Below, one piece after another: positions 53,820-63,061 of a stretch of DNA of 64,000 nt. The position numbers and the translations under genes were made by a program. Under the pieces are notes generated by a model, which had not been told where the DNA came from, searched no databases, and saw nothing but the letters and a program-made list of their open reading frames with translations. How positions within the stretch are numbered: the first letter of the stretch is position 1; each line of letters begins with the position of its first letter. Origin of the DNA: Winogradskyella psychrotolerans (GTDB lineage Bacteria; Bacteroidota; Bacteroidia; Flavobacteriales; Flavobacteriaceae); NCBI RefSeq assembly GCF_018860565.1, contig NZ_JAHKPS010000001.1, positions 62,001 to 126,000 on the forward strand, in the 5' to 3' direction.

Positions 53820-54889
53820 TACACGTCACCAAAACTTTTTTACCACCACAACAAGAGTATCAGGAGATTTTAAAACGTGCTTGGGATACTGGATGGATGA
53901 CCAACAGAGGGGTTTTGGTTAAGGAGTTAGAGACTAAATTACAATCGTTTTTAGGGGCGCCTAATATCATTGCTATGACAAATGGTACGTTGCCTTTACA
54001 AATAGCCATTAAAGCTTTAGGGTTAAAAGGAGAAATTATTACAACCCCTTTTAGTTATGTCGCTACGACTAGTAGTATCGTTTGGGAAGGTTGTACACCG
54101 GTTTTTGTAGATATACATCCAGAATATTTAACAATAGACGAGTACAAAATAGAAGCTGCTATAACAGATAAAACTTCAGCTATATTGGCAACGCATGTTT
54201 TTGGTAACCCTTGTGAAATAGAGGTTATTGAAGGGATAGCAAAAAAACATAACTTAAAGGTTATTTATGATGCGGCCCATTGTTTTGGTGTGACTTATAA
54301 GGGGAAATCTGTTTTTAACTATGGTGATGTAAGTACATGTAGTTTTCATGCTACAAAGCTATTTCATACAGGAGAAGGAGGGGCTTTGTTTTGTAAGTCA
54401 AACTATTTTGAAACCCTATTTTCATATCATAATTTTGGACATGATGGACCAGAGCATTTTAGTAGTTTAGGAATAAATGCTAAAATGAGCGAACCACAGG
54501 CAGCAATGGGATTAGCTGTGTTTCCATATATGGGCGAGATACTTTCAGAGCGCAAAAAAGTAGTTGACAGCTACAATAAAGCCTTTGCTTCAACAAAATT
54601 ACAGTTACTTAAAATTAGAAACCATACTGAATGGAACTATAGCTATTACCCTATTATTTTTGAAGATGAAAAGCAATTATTAAACGTAAAACAGGCCTTA
54701 GAAAAACATTCTATTTTTCCTAGACGTTATTTTTACCCTTCTTTAAATAGATTGCCATATATTGAGCAGCAACGTATGGTAATTTCTGAATCTATATCAT
54801 TAAGAATTTTATGTTTACCACTTTATGCCGGTTTAGGATCAGAGGATTTGAACCAAATTATTAATATTGTAAAAGAACAATTACTATGA
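53816..54889 (+). CDS. DegT/DnrJ/EryC1/StrS-family sugar aminotransferase
   Basis: 357 residues. PLP-binding Lys in SFHATKLFHTGEGG (about residue 181), the Asp of the ring nitrogen in VIYDAAHCFGV (~155), and the early ITTPFSYVATTSSIVWEGCTPVFVDI of this family. It transaminates a keto-deoxysugar nucleotide. Next to a PglD-type acetyltransferase it probably makes the 4-amino group that is then acetylated. Overlaps both neighbours by 4 bases. Confidence 0.9.
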   Translation: MIHVTKTFLPPQQEYQEILKRAWDTGWMTNRGVLVKELETKLQSFLGAPNIIAMTNGTLPLQIAIKALGLKGEIITTPFSYVATTSSIVWEGCTPVFVDIHPEYLTIDEYKIEAAITDKTSAILATHVFGNPCEIEVIEGIAKKHNLKVIYDAAHCFGVTYKGKSVFNYGDVSTCSFHATKLFHTGEGGALFCKSNYFETLFSYHNFGHDGPEHFSSLGINAKMSEPQAAMGLAVFPYMGEILSERKKVVDSYNKAFASTKLQLLKIRNHTEWNYSYYPIIFEDEKQLLNVKQALEKHSIFPRRYFYPSLNRLPYIEQQRMVISESISLRILCLPLYAGLGSEDLNQIINIVKEQLL

Positions 54890-55536
54890 TAATCATTGGA
54901 GCCAAAGGTTTTGCTAAAGAAGTTTTACAAATTGTATCCGTAGATATGGATTTGCCAGATGACCATATTGTTTTTTTTGATAATGTTAGCGAAGGTTTGC
55001 CCTTGAAAATATATAATAGATTTAAAATTCTGAAATCATTTGATGAGGTAAAAAACTATTTATCGGAATCGGAAGACAAGTCTTTTGTATTGGGACTAGG
55101 AAATCCTAAGTTACGACAAAAATTATTTATACAATTTATAGAATTAGGGGCATTACCAGTTTCCGTTATTTCAAAAAATGTAGATATAGGGAGTTTTGAA
55201 GTAAATATAGGAGAGGGAACTTCCATTATGTCTGGTGTAAAAATATCTAACTCTGTAGAAATGGGTAAAGGGGGTTTAATTTACTACAACTCGATTATTA
55301 CGCATGACTGTATTATTGGAGATTTTGTAGAGGTATCACCTAATGTAACTATACTAGGCAGAAGTCGTATAGGGAGTGGTACATCATTAGGTGCTTCTTC
55401 CGTAATTTTGCCCGATGTTACTGTTGGCAATAATGTGATAGTTGGTGCTGGAGCTGTGGTACTCAACGATGTGCCAAATAATAGTACAATAGTCGGTGTA
55501 CCAGGTAGAATTATTTCAAAAGAAAATACAATATGA
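54886..55536 (+). CDS. PglD/NeuD-type sugar O/N-acetyltransferase
   Basis: 216 residues. The N-terminal Rossmann-like domain (IIGAKGFAKEVLQIV) is followed by a left-handed beta-helix of hexapeptide repeats (about 100-205: VNIGEGTSIMSGVKISNSVEMGKG and similar), ending with GVPGRIISKE. The catalytic His lies in SIITHDCIIGDFVEVSPN. The family N-acetylates 4-amino sugars (PglD, LegH) or O-acetylates sialic acid (NeuD). Confidence 0.88.
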   Translation: MIIIGAKGFAKEVLQIVSVDMDLPDDHIVFFDNVSEGLPLKIYNRFKILKSFDEVKNYLSESEDKSFVLGLGNPKLRQKLFIQFIELGALPVSVISKNVDIGSFEVNIGEGTSIMSGVKISNSVEMGKGGLIYYNSIITHDCIIGDFVEVSPNVTILGRSRIGSGTSLGASSVILPDVTVGNNVIVGAGAVVLNDVPNNSTIVGVPGRIISKENTI

Positions 55537-56414
55537 TGGTTTCTGTTTGCATGATTACTTATGGTCATGAAAAATACATAAAAGAAGCTATAGAAGGTGT
55601 TTTAATGCAAGAATGTAATTTTGATGTAGAATTGATAATTGCTGACGACTGTTCGCCTGATAGTACCCATAAAATTATAGCTGATATTCAACAAAAACAT
55701 ATTAATGGCTCTTGGATAAAGTATACTAAGCATACTGCAAATAAAGGAATGATGCCAAATTTTATATGGGCATTAGACCAATGTCAAAGTAAATATATTG
55801 CTTTGTGTGAAGGTGATGATTATTGGACAGATTCTTCAAAATTACAAAAACAGGTTGATTTTTTGGAGGCTAATTTAGATTATAGTATATGTTTTCATAG
55901 AGTTAAGATATTAAGAGGAACAGAGTTGTTTGATGATACATCTATTGAGTTTAGATATAATAAAATACAAGAAATGCCTGCAACTATCAATAATTTACTT
56001 GAGTTTGGGAATTTTATACATACGACTTCAGTAGTGTTTAGAAATAGAAAATTCGAATTTCCAATGGAATTTAAATACTCTTCTGTTGGTGATTATTTTT
56101 TACATTTAATTAATGCAAAGTATGGTTTTATTAAAAGATTAGATATTGTTATGGCTGTATATAGAGAAGGTGTTGGAGTCTTTTCAACTTTAAATGATAT
56201 AGAGCAACTAAAACAGATAATAAAATATCAAATATGTTTGGTGTCTTATTTTAAAGAAAATGAACAAAAGAGAATAATATTAGAAAAATTGTTTTTTAAT
56301 ATAGAAAGATTGAATAATAGCCACTTAAATCATCACAGTTTAGCAAAGAGACTAAGTTTTAAAAAAATTATAAAAATCTTTATCACAAAACTTTTTAAAT
56401 ACAGAAATGACTGA
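55533..56414 (+). CDS. Family 2 glycosyltransferase
   Basis: 293 residues. GT-A fold: VSVCMITYGHEKYIKEAIEGVLMQ at the start, first acidic motif LIIADDCSPDST (about 36-47) and metal-binding LCEGDDYWTD (~93-102). Sugar donor and acceptor unknown. Overlaps the preceding gene by 4 bases and the next by 8. Confidence 0.88.
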   Translation: MMVSVCMITYGHEKYIKEAIEGVLMQECNFDVELIIADDCSPDSTHKIIADIQQKHINGSWIKYTKHTANKGMMPNFIWALDQCQSKYIALCEGDDYWTDSSKLQKQVDFLEANLDYSICFHRVKILRGTELFDDTSIEFRYNKIQEMPATINNLLEFGNFIHTTSVVFRNRKFEFPMEFKYSSVGDYFLHLINAKYGFIKRLDIVMAVYREGVGVFSTLNDIEQLKQIIKYQICLVSYFKENEQKRIILEKLFFNIERLNNSHLNHHSLAKRLSFKKIIKIFITKLFKYRND

Positions 56415-57321
56415 TTTATATATTGTAATAGTAACATATAACGGCATGCGATGGTTAGACAAATGCTTAAAAAGTTGTGCCAACTATTCTGTAGTTATAA
56501 TTGATAATGCTTCAACAGACGAGACTGTTTCTTTTATTGAGGTTAATTATCCTGAGGTTACTTTATTCAAGCTAGACAAAAACTTAGGTTTTGGTCAGGC
56601 CAATAATATAGGAATTAAATATGCTTTAGGTAAAGATGCGGATCATGTGTTTTTGTTGAATCAAGATGCTTATTTGGTGGATTCAGTTTTAGATGATTTG
56701 GTTACATTTCAAAAAAGGTATTCAGCATATGGTATTTTAAGTCCTGTTCATATTACTGGTAATAGGCAAAAGTTAGACCGAGGATTTTCTAATTATATGC
56801 TTAAAGAAAAAACAGGGCAGTTTTATTCGGACTTTGTTTTAGGTCAACCTTTATCAGAAGTGTATGAGGTGCCTTTTGTAAATGCTGCGGCTTGGTTGCT
56901 TTCTAAAGACTGTTTGGAAACTGTGGGAGGTTTTGATCCCTTGTTTTTTCATTATGGTGAGGATGATAATTACTGTCAGCGTGTGCTATATCATGGTTTC
57001 AAAATTGGTGTTCTACCAAGTATTTATGTTGTTCATGATAGGGAAGAAAGACAATCACCTACATCAAAAGCTTTCAGTGTTACTTATTATAAAAATAGAG
57101 AGATTTATTATAAGACAAAATTGGCAAATATAAATGTAGCAGCAGAGTATGATATATTGATTAAGCAGTTAGGGAAAACAATTTTGAAATTGCAATTACA
57201 ATTAAAATTGTCTAAGGCAAATGGTTTTAAGAAAGAGTTATCACTTTTAAAGACAATAAAACCTTTAATTATAGAAAGTAGAACTAATAATGTGGTGCCA
57301 GGTCCTCATTATTTAAAATGA
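56407..57321 (+). CDS. Family 2 glycosyltransferase (rhamnosyltransferase-like)
   Basis: 304 residues. IVIVTYNGMRWLDKCLKSC at the start, VIIDNASTDETVSFI (~30-44), NLGFGQANNIGIKYAL, and FLLNQDAYL for the metal site; FVNAAAWLLSKDCLETVGGFDPLFFHYGEDDNYCQRV is typical of WbbL/GT2 rhamnosyltransferase-like enzymes. Donor unknown. A 231-base non-coding gap follows. Confidence 0.88.
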   Translation: MTDLYIVIVTYNGMRWLDKCLKSCANYSVVIIDNASTDETVSFIEVNYPEVTLFKLDKNLGFGQANNIGIKYALGKDADHVFLLNQDAYLVDSVLDDLVTFQKRYSAYGILSPVHITGNRQKLDRGFSNYMLKEKTGQFYSDFVLGQPLSEVYEVPFVNAAAWLLSKDCLETVGGFDPLFFHYGEDDNYCQRVLYHGFKIGVLPSIYVVHDREERQSPTSKAFSVTYYKNREIYYKTKLANINVAAEYDILIKQLGKTILKLQLQLKLSKANGFKKELSLLKTIKPLIIESRTNNVVPGPHYLK

Positions 57322-57552
57322 GCGTTTTAAGTATTTAATTAGATGAATATAAAAAAGGGACACCAAAAGCCTCCGTTTTATATTTAAAGAGTTATACAGT
57401 TACAACACTTTTAAGATCAGTAAGGTAACAAATATTCCGTTTTAACGAATATTATACATTATAGATTTTATGATAGATGATCGCTTCTCTTTTTTTTGAA
57501 TTTTGTGGTTGGTTTTGATTGTACTTTGTATCTTAGTTTGTAATTTGTAATT
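57322..57552. other. Non-coding gap inside the polysaccharide locus
   Basis: 231 bases with no ORF. It contains a 7-bp inverted repeat AATATTC/GAATATT (57431-57453) and, just before the next ATG, a chain of quasi-repeated words GTACTTTG, TTTGTAA and TTTGTAA (57521-57550). An internal promoter is possible but no exact TAnnTTTG is present. Confidence 0.5.
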
Positions 57553-58572
57553 ATGCTAAAACAATCGCTTGTATCTATTATTATTCCCACTTATAACCGA
57601 GCTCATTTAGTTGGTGAAACTCTAGATTCTGTTTTGGCACAAACGTATAAGAATTGGGAATGCATTATTGTAGATGATGGAAGTACAGATAATACCGACG
57701 AAGTTTTATTATCATATATAAAAAAAGATTCTAGATTTAAATATTATAAACGTCCAGACGAATATCAACCAGGAGGGAATGGAGCTCGTAATTATGGTTT
57801 TGCAGTTAGCAAAGGAGTTTTTATAAATTGGTTTGATAGTGATGATCTAATGCATAAAGACTTTTTACTTAAAAAAGTTAGTGTTTTAGAGGAGGACTTG
57901 GAGCTTGATTTTTGTTGTTGTTTGCTTGCTGTATTTCAGCAGGATATAAATCGTGGGATTGAGCCTATAAAACCTGTAGTAATGAAATCCACGAATTATA
58001 TTGAGGATTATTTATTAAGAGGTTTTAGTTTTTCTACTAACTCTCCACTTTGGAGAAGAGGGTTTTTAAAAGGCAAAGATTTATTTAATACAGACATTGT
58101 TAAAGGTCAAGAGTGGGATTTTCATTTAAGAATGTTAACATATTCTCCTAAATATAAATATTTAGAAGATGTTTTGTTTTTTGTAAGAAGAGGGAATGAT
58201 GGTATTTCTACAAATTCAGCCATATCTATTGAGGCTCAGAACTCTATCTTTACCTGTTTTAATAACGCATTTAATATTGTAGATAATAATGTAAAAAAAA
58301 ATAAGATAATATTATTGCGGTATGTGTTCTACAGACAAGCAGTAAATTATTATAAATTAAGTGTATTAACAAATAGTTTTAAAGGAAGGCTGAGAGTTAT
58401 AAAAGAATTAGGCAATAAAATTTTATACTATAGTATTGTTGCAGAAACTGGAATAAAAATTAAACTTAAAATTATTCTAGGAATGTTAGTCTTACTTTTT
58501 ACCGGTAAAGGTTTTAAATATTTTCATTTTCCTTGTTTTGATAAACGTACTGTAAAAGCGTTAAAATTTTAA
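57553..58572 (+). CDS. Family 2 glycosyltransferase
   Basis: 339 residues. SLVSIIIPTYNRAHLVGETLDSVLAQTY at the start, IIVDDGSTDNTDEVL (~38-52), GGNGARNYGFAVSKG and the metal-binding FINWFDSDDLMHKDF (~95-109). The C-terminal part is basic and hydrophobic (ILYYSIVAETGIKIKLKIILGMLVLLF) and may touch the membrane. Donor unknown. First gene after the 231-base gap. Confidence 0.88.
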   Translation: MLKQSLVSIIIPTYNRAHLVGETLDSVLAQTYKNWECIIVDDGSTDNTDEVLLSYIKKDSRFKYYKRPDEYQPGGNGARNYGFAVSKGVFINWFDSDDLMHKDFLLKKVSVLEEDLELDFCCCLLAVFQQDINRGIEPIKPVVMKSTNYIEDYLLRGFSFSTNSPLWRRGFLKGKDLFNTDIVKGQEWDFHLRMLTYSPKYKYLEDVLFFVRRGNDGISTNSAISIEAQNSIFTCFNNAFNIVDNNVKKNKIILLRYVFYRQAVNYYKLSVLTNSFKGRLRVIKELGNKILYYSIVAETGIKIKLKIILGMLVLLFTGKGFKYFHFPCFDKRTVKALKF

Positions 58573-58619
58573 TTTATACTAAACAGCAAGTTATGTATTA
58601 TTCAAAATTCAAATAAGTA

Positions 58620-59750
58620 ATGGAAAATACTGTAAAAACCATTTTAATTAGTCAGGTGCCAATTCCTTATAAAAAGACAGGGAGCTGGACAACGATGTAT
58701 GGTTATTATATAGGGCATTTTGAACACAAGATAGATTATATAGTTTGCAATGAAAATCATACAGCCAACAAATCAGTACAATATCAGCATCTTAGAGGTG
58801 TAAGTGTTTTAGATAAAATTCAGAATAAATTTATTAAAGGAAAACGTTACAATAATTATTTTGAAGCATTAGATAAAATAATAGAGCCTAATGCCAAGTA
58901 TATTATTCAGATTGTAGATAACAAAGGTGTCGTAAATCCACTTCATCAGTTTTTATCTAAAAAACATAACCGAAGTAATTTTTGCATTCAATATTTTTAT
59001 CATGGTTTCATATTAAACTTTAAAAATAATGAAGAAGCGCAGTTTTTTAAATCTATAGATGAGCTTTTTCTACTAACAAAACAGGCGCAATTAGAATTAA
59101 ATAAAGTATACGGGGAAACGGGTTTAAAGATTCGATATTTGCATAACGGCGTAAATTCAGAAGTGTTCAATACCATCGCCCAAAGCGAAAAAATAGAGTT
59201 AAGACAGCATAATCATATTAACACAGATGAATTAGTGTTTTTATGGTGCTCACAAGATAGACCCAAAAAAGGATTAGATATTGCCTTGGCTGCTTTTGAA
59301 AAAGTTCATACAAAAAATAGTAAAACAAAGTTATTAGTTGTTGGTGTACATAAAGTTATAGAGCAAAGTGGTGTTGAAGTTATTGGTAAGGTGCCGAATA
59401 AAGATTTACCTAAATACTACCAGATGGCAGATATTTTTTTATTTACTACCTTGTGTGAAGAAGGTTTTGGTTTGGTCTTGGCGGAAGCACTCAAGTGTGG
59501 ATGTTATTGTATCGCATCAAACTTTGGAGGTGTTCCAGAAGTTTTAAATTTTGGAAAATATGGAGTTTTAATAAATGAGCCCTTTAAAGTTGGTAAATGG
59601 GTTATAGAAATGGAAAATGCAGTTAGTGAATTTGAAGCGAAAGGCGAGAACCCATATTTGAAAGATTTGCCAAAAAATAGTTATAACCTAGAAGATTGGT
59701 GTAAACAAATGAATGTGTTTATTGATGAAGCTAGTATTAAACTATCATAA
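58620..59750 (+). CDS. Family 4 glycosyltransferase (GT-B)
   Basis: 376 residues. The C-terminal GT-B donor domain shows LVFLWCSQDRPKKGLDIALAAFEKV (~195-219), then VIGKVPNKDLPKYYQMADIFLF and the E-x7-E motif in TLCEEGFGLVLAEALKCGCYCIASNFGGVPEVL. A retaining enzyme; sugar unknown. Confidence 0.88.
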   Translation: MENTVKTILISQVPIPYKKTGSWTTMYGYYIGHFEHKIDYIVCNENHTANKSVQYQHLRGVSVLDKIQNKFIKGKRYNNYFEALDKIIEPNAKYIIQIVDNKGVVNPLHQFLSKKHNRSNFCIQYFYHGFILNFKNNEEAQFFKSIDELFLLTKQAQLELNKVYGETGLKIRYLHNGVNSEVFNTIAQSEKIELRQHNHINTDELVFLWCSQDRPKKGLDIALAAFEKVHTKNSKTKLLVVGVHKVIEQSGVEVIGKVPNKDLPKYYQMADIFLFTTLCEEGFGLVLAEALKCGCYCIASNFGGVPEVLNFGKYGVLINEPFKVGKWVIEMENAVSEFEAKGENPYLKDLPKNSYNLEDWCKQMNVFIDEASIKLS

Positions 59751-59839
59751 TAGCTAAACATTGAAGGAAAAGACATATAAAGTATTAACTATTATTTATT
59801 TTAGCATTTAATTAAAATTGAATTTATAAAACGTATTGA

Positions 59840-60490
59840 ATGCATTATAAAAAGATAGCAGTTGAAGGGGGTCAGAAATTTTCTAATATTGAAGGTAATC
59901 AGTATATGTCAGGAGGAGATGACGCCCTAAAAATTCTTTTTAGAATTATATCAGATTTTAAGATAAAAAAAGTATTAGAAGTTGGTTTAGGAATATGTTC
60001 TATCTTAGATACGATACTTAGGCGTTCAAAAGGAAATAATGTGTCTATTAGCTATTTTGGAACAGAAGAGAATGACTTTTGCCTTAAAGCATTGCCACAA
60101 AATGTTGTGGATTATAACCGAATAGCACTTCATAAAACAATAAGTGATATTCCAAAACCAGAAAGATTTAATTTTATTATTATTGACGGTTCAAATGATG
60201 CGCTAAATAATGTAAAAGAATTGCTTAATAGTAATGCTATTATGTTTATTGAAGGGGGAAGACAGTCTCAAATAGATATTATTAAACAAATTTATCCTAA
60301 AGCTTTAGTAGTCGAATTTGTAAGTATAAGTAGACCTCCAAGTTATGTTCCTTTTCACCAGAAATGGACGGGAAGTGGTAGTTTAATTTTTTGTGAACCA
60401 ACAGCAAGCCAAAAGTTATACTGGTTTAAAGAAAAAGTACAATCCTATTTTGAGCAAAGAATAAGAAAATACTTTAGTAGATATATTTAA
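59840..60490 (+). CDS. Hypothetical protein with methyltransferase-like fold
   Basis: 216 residues. IKKVLEVGLGICSILDTIL (about 43-61) looks like SAM motif I, followed by SYFGTEEN (acidic after beta-2) and FNFIIIDGSNDALNNVKELL (beta-4), so a Rossmann methyltransferase-like fold is likely. The usual Gly-rich loop is poor (GLGICS) and activity is uncertain. The C-terminus is basic. Lies between GT4 and a sulfotransferase, so a glycan-modifying role is plausible. Confidence 0.6.
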   Translation: MHYKKIAVEGGQKFSNIEGNQYMSGGDDALKILFRIISDFKIKKVLEVGLGICSILDTILRRSKGNNVSISYFGTEENDFCLKALPQNVVDYNRIALHKTISDIPKPERFNFIIIDGSNDALNNVKELLNSNAIMFIEGGRQSQIDIIKQIYPKALVVEFVSISRPPSYVPFHQKWTGSGSLIFCEPTASQKLYWFKEKVQSYFEQRIRKYFSRYI

Positions 60491-60496
60491 TTCATT

Positions 60497-61357
60497 TTGA
60501 GTAAAGTTTTCCATATAGGCATTCCAAAATCAGGTACAACGAGTATCCAATCTGTGTTAGAAAAGGATGAGAGAATTGCACTTTCTAGATCGGCCTATTT
60601 TACGACTTCGTTATGGTGGTCTCATAAAGAAGAACCTTTAGTCACAAATAAAATAAACATCGAAAGTAATGAAACTTTAATTACAGCGGGTTTCAATAAA
60701 GTAAAGCTTACCGAGGTTTTTAACCGTATATCTAAAGTCCATCCTAATGCTAAAATTATAGTAACCATAAGAAGGCAGGAAGACGCTATCATATCTATGT
60801 TTAAATATCACATAAAACATAATTTTAAAGGTGTTAAAACCCTAGGAAATTGGATGTTTAAAACCAATTTGGGAATTGATTATCTCAGCGTGTGTATGTA
60901 TGGAGATATCGCAAAGCTATTATTACTGCATTTTAAGAAAGAGAATATTCATTTTTTGTTTTTCGAAGATTTAAAAACACAACCAGATGACTTTTATAAT
61001 GCATTTTATAACATTTTAGGATTATCTTTTAAACCCGAATTAAAGAACCGTCCTAAAAATATAATGACATTGTCAGAAAATCAATTGTATCTGTTATCAA
61101 GATTAAATCTTTGCTCACTAACTCAGGTAAATTCTGAACAAAATCTTACTTTTAGAAAATTAAGATCATTAGAAAAAAGAGCGAAAATTTTGATGGTTAA
61201 ATTATTTAATATTAATAGACCAAAATCATTTTTTAAAATAGAAGAAATCAAAGGCTATAAAACATTAAAAGAAGACTACAAGGCTAGTAATAAATTACTC
61301 GTAGAATTAGGATTTGTAGAAGAAGCAAAATTAAAAGCATATAATTATAATATATAA
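60497..61357 (+). CDS. Sulfotransferase-domain protein
   Basis: 286 residues. The PAPS loop is at the very N-terminus ([18 protein letters not shown], residues 4-21), and the 3'-phosphate site is [22 protein letters not shown] near 94. It starts at a TTG (60497): the PAPS loop leaves no room for a later start and no ATG lies upstream in frame. Second sulfotransferase of the locus, little like the first beyond the binding loops. Its stop overlaps the neuB ATG by one base. Confidence 0.78.
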   Translation: MSKVFHIGIPKSGTTSIQSVLEKDERIALSRSAYFTTSLWWSHKEEPLVTNKINIESNETLITAGFNKVKLTEVFNRISKVHPNAKIIVTIRRQEDAIISMFKYHIKHNFKGVKTLGNWMFKTNLGIDYLSVCMYGDIAKLLLLHFKKENIHFLFFEDLKTQPDDFYNAFYNILGLSFKPELKNRPKNIMTLSENQLYLLSRLNLCSLTQVNSEQNLTFRKLRSLEKRAKILMVKLFNINRPKSFFKIEEIKGYKTLKEDYKASNKLLVELGFVEEAKLKAYNYNI

Positions 61358-62400
61358 TGCAAAACCCATATATAGAAATATCAGGAAGAAAAATAGGTAA
61401 CGATTATCCGCCTTTAGTAATAGCAGAAATCGGTATTAACCATGAAGGCTCATTAAAAGTAGCCAAAGAAATGGTAGATGCAGCACATAAAGCTGGAGCA
61501 GAAGTTGTAAAGCATCAAACTCATATTGTAGAAGATGAAATGAGTAAAGCGGCTAAAGAGGTTATTCCAGGAAATGCAGATGTTTCTATTTACGAAATTA
61601 TGGAGCGATGCTCACTTAATGAAGCTGATGAATTAGCATTAAAAAATTATGTTGAAAGTAAAGACATGATTTTTATATCTACACCATTTTCTAGAGCAGC
61701 AGCAGAACGTTTAAAACAGTTTGATATACCTGCTTATAAAATAGGTTCTGGTGAGTGTAACAATTATCCTTTGTTAGCGCATATCGCAAAATTTGGGAAG
61801 CCTGTAATTTTAAGTACAGGTATGAATACTATTGAAAGTGTAAAAAAAGCAGTTGCAATTTTTGAAGCACACAACACACCATTAGCATTATTGCATACCA
61901 CAAATTTATATCCAACACCATCGCATTTGGTACGTTATGGTGCAATGATGGAGTTACATCATGGATTTCCAAATAATGTATTTGGACTTAGCGATCATAC
62001 GTTAAACAACAACGCTTGCCTTGGAGCGGTAGCACTTGGCGCATCGATTTTAGAACGTCATTTTACAGATCATAAAGGTAGAAAAGGTCCAGATATAGTT
62101 TGTAGCATGGATGAGCAAGAATGTGCAGATTTAATTATTGGTAGTAAAGAAATTTGGTCAATGCGTGGCGGAACTAAAGTGCCTGCAAAAGAAGAAAAAG
62201 TAACTATAGATTTTGCTTTTGCAACTGTTTGTACCGTTAATAAGGTTGTAAAAGGAGAGCAATTGACAGAAGAGAATATTTGGGTAAAACGTCCTGGGAC
62301 AGGAAAGATTTTAGCTGAAGATTATAATAACGTTTTAGGTAAAACCGCACTTCGAGATATTGAAGAAGGTGAACACCTAGATTATAAAGATTTTGAGTAA
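61357..62400 (+). CDS. neuB: N-acetylneuraminate/nonulosonic acid synthase (NeuB family)
   Basis: 347 residues. TIM-barrel domain (about 10-270) with [58 protein letters not shown] and [19 protein letters not shown], then a C-terminal antifreeze-like SAF domain (~285-345, [24 protein letters not shown]). It condenses phosphoenolpyruvate with a mannosamine-type sugar to make sialic, legionaminic or pseudaminic acid; which one cannot be read from this gene alone. One-base overlaps with both neighbours. Confidence 0.92.
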   Translation: MQNPYIEISGRKIGNDYPPLVIAEIGINHEGSLKVAKEMVDAAHKAGAEVVKHQTHIVEDEMSKAAKEVIPGNADVSIYEIMERCSLNEADELALKNYVESKDMIFISTPFSRAAAERLKQFDIPAYKIGSGECNNYPLLAHIAKFGKPVILSTGMNTIESVKKAVAIFEAHNTPLALLHTTNLYPTPSHLVRYGAMMELHHGFPNNVFGLSDHTLNNNACLGAVALGASILERHFTDHKGRKGPDIVCSMDEQECADLIIGSKEIWSMRGGTKVPAKEEKVTIDFAFATVCTVNKVVKGEQLTEENIWVKRPGTGKILAEDYNNVLGKTALRDIEEGEHLDYKDFE

Positions 62401-63059
62401 TGGACAAATTATACGATTTAGAAAAATGTTTCGAATATGAAAATGGATTTTATGCTACAGCTAATCCTTCGAGATTTAGCAAATTTATATCGCATTTAGA
62501 ATTCTTTAAACGTACCTCAGAAATTAGAGGAGAAATCGTAGAGTTTGGTATTTTTAAGGGGAATTCATTTTTTAGATGGATAAAATTCAGAGATTTATTA
62601 GAACAAACAAGTAGTAGAAAAGTAATTGGTTTTGATATTTTTGGTGATTTTCCTGAAGCTAATTTTGAAGAAGATAAACTAAAAAGAGATGCATTTGTAG
62701 AAGAAACTAGAGGAGGTAAAAGCATTTCTTACGAAGAAATTACCGAGTTATTAGAGAAACAAAACCTTCACAAAAATGTCGAAATAATTAAAGGAGATAT
62801 TCTTAAAACCTTAGATAAGTATTTAGACGATAATCCACATCTGAAGATTTCATTGCTTCATATAGATGTAGATTTATACGAACCTTCTAAAGTTATATTG
62901 GAGAAGTTATATGATAAGGTTACCAAAGGAGGAATAATAGTTCTAGATGATTATGGCGCTTTTGCAGGCACAAACAAAGCTGTGGATGATTTTTTTGAAA
63001 ATAAAGTAGAGATAAAAAAATTACCATATTCTAATGCTATTTCTTATATCGTAAAATAA
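62400..63059 (+). CDS. TylF/MycF-like SAM-dependent O-methyltransferase
   Basis: 219 residues. EIVEFGIFKGNSFFRWIKF (motif I variant, ~43-61), KVIGFDIFGDFPEANF, SLLHIDVDLYEPSKVIL (metal-binding Asp cluster, ~152-168) and GGIIVLDDYGAFAGTNKAVDDFF match the TylF/macrocin O-methyltransferase group. It sits between the neuB and neuC homologues, with a one-base overlap to neuB, which suggests it methylates the nonulosonic sugar or the glycan carrying it. Confidence 0.85.
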   Translation: MDKLYDLEKCFEYENGFYATANPSRFSKFISHLEFFKRTSEIRGEIVEFGIFKGNSFFRWIKFRDLLEQTSSRKVIGFDIFGDFPEANFEEDKLKRDAFVEETRGGKSISYEEITELLEKQNLHKNVEIIKGDILKTLDKYLDDNPHLKISLLHIDVDLYEPSKVILEKLYDKVTKGGIIVLDDYGAFAGTNKAVDDFFENKVEIKKLPYSNAISYIVK

Positions 63060-63061
63060 CT

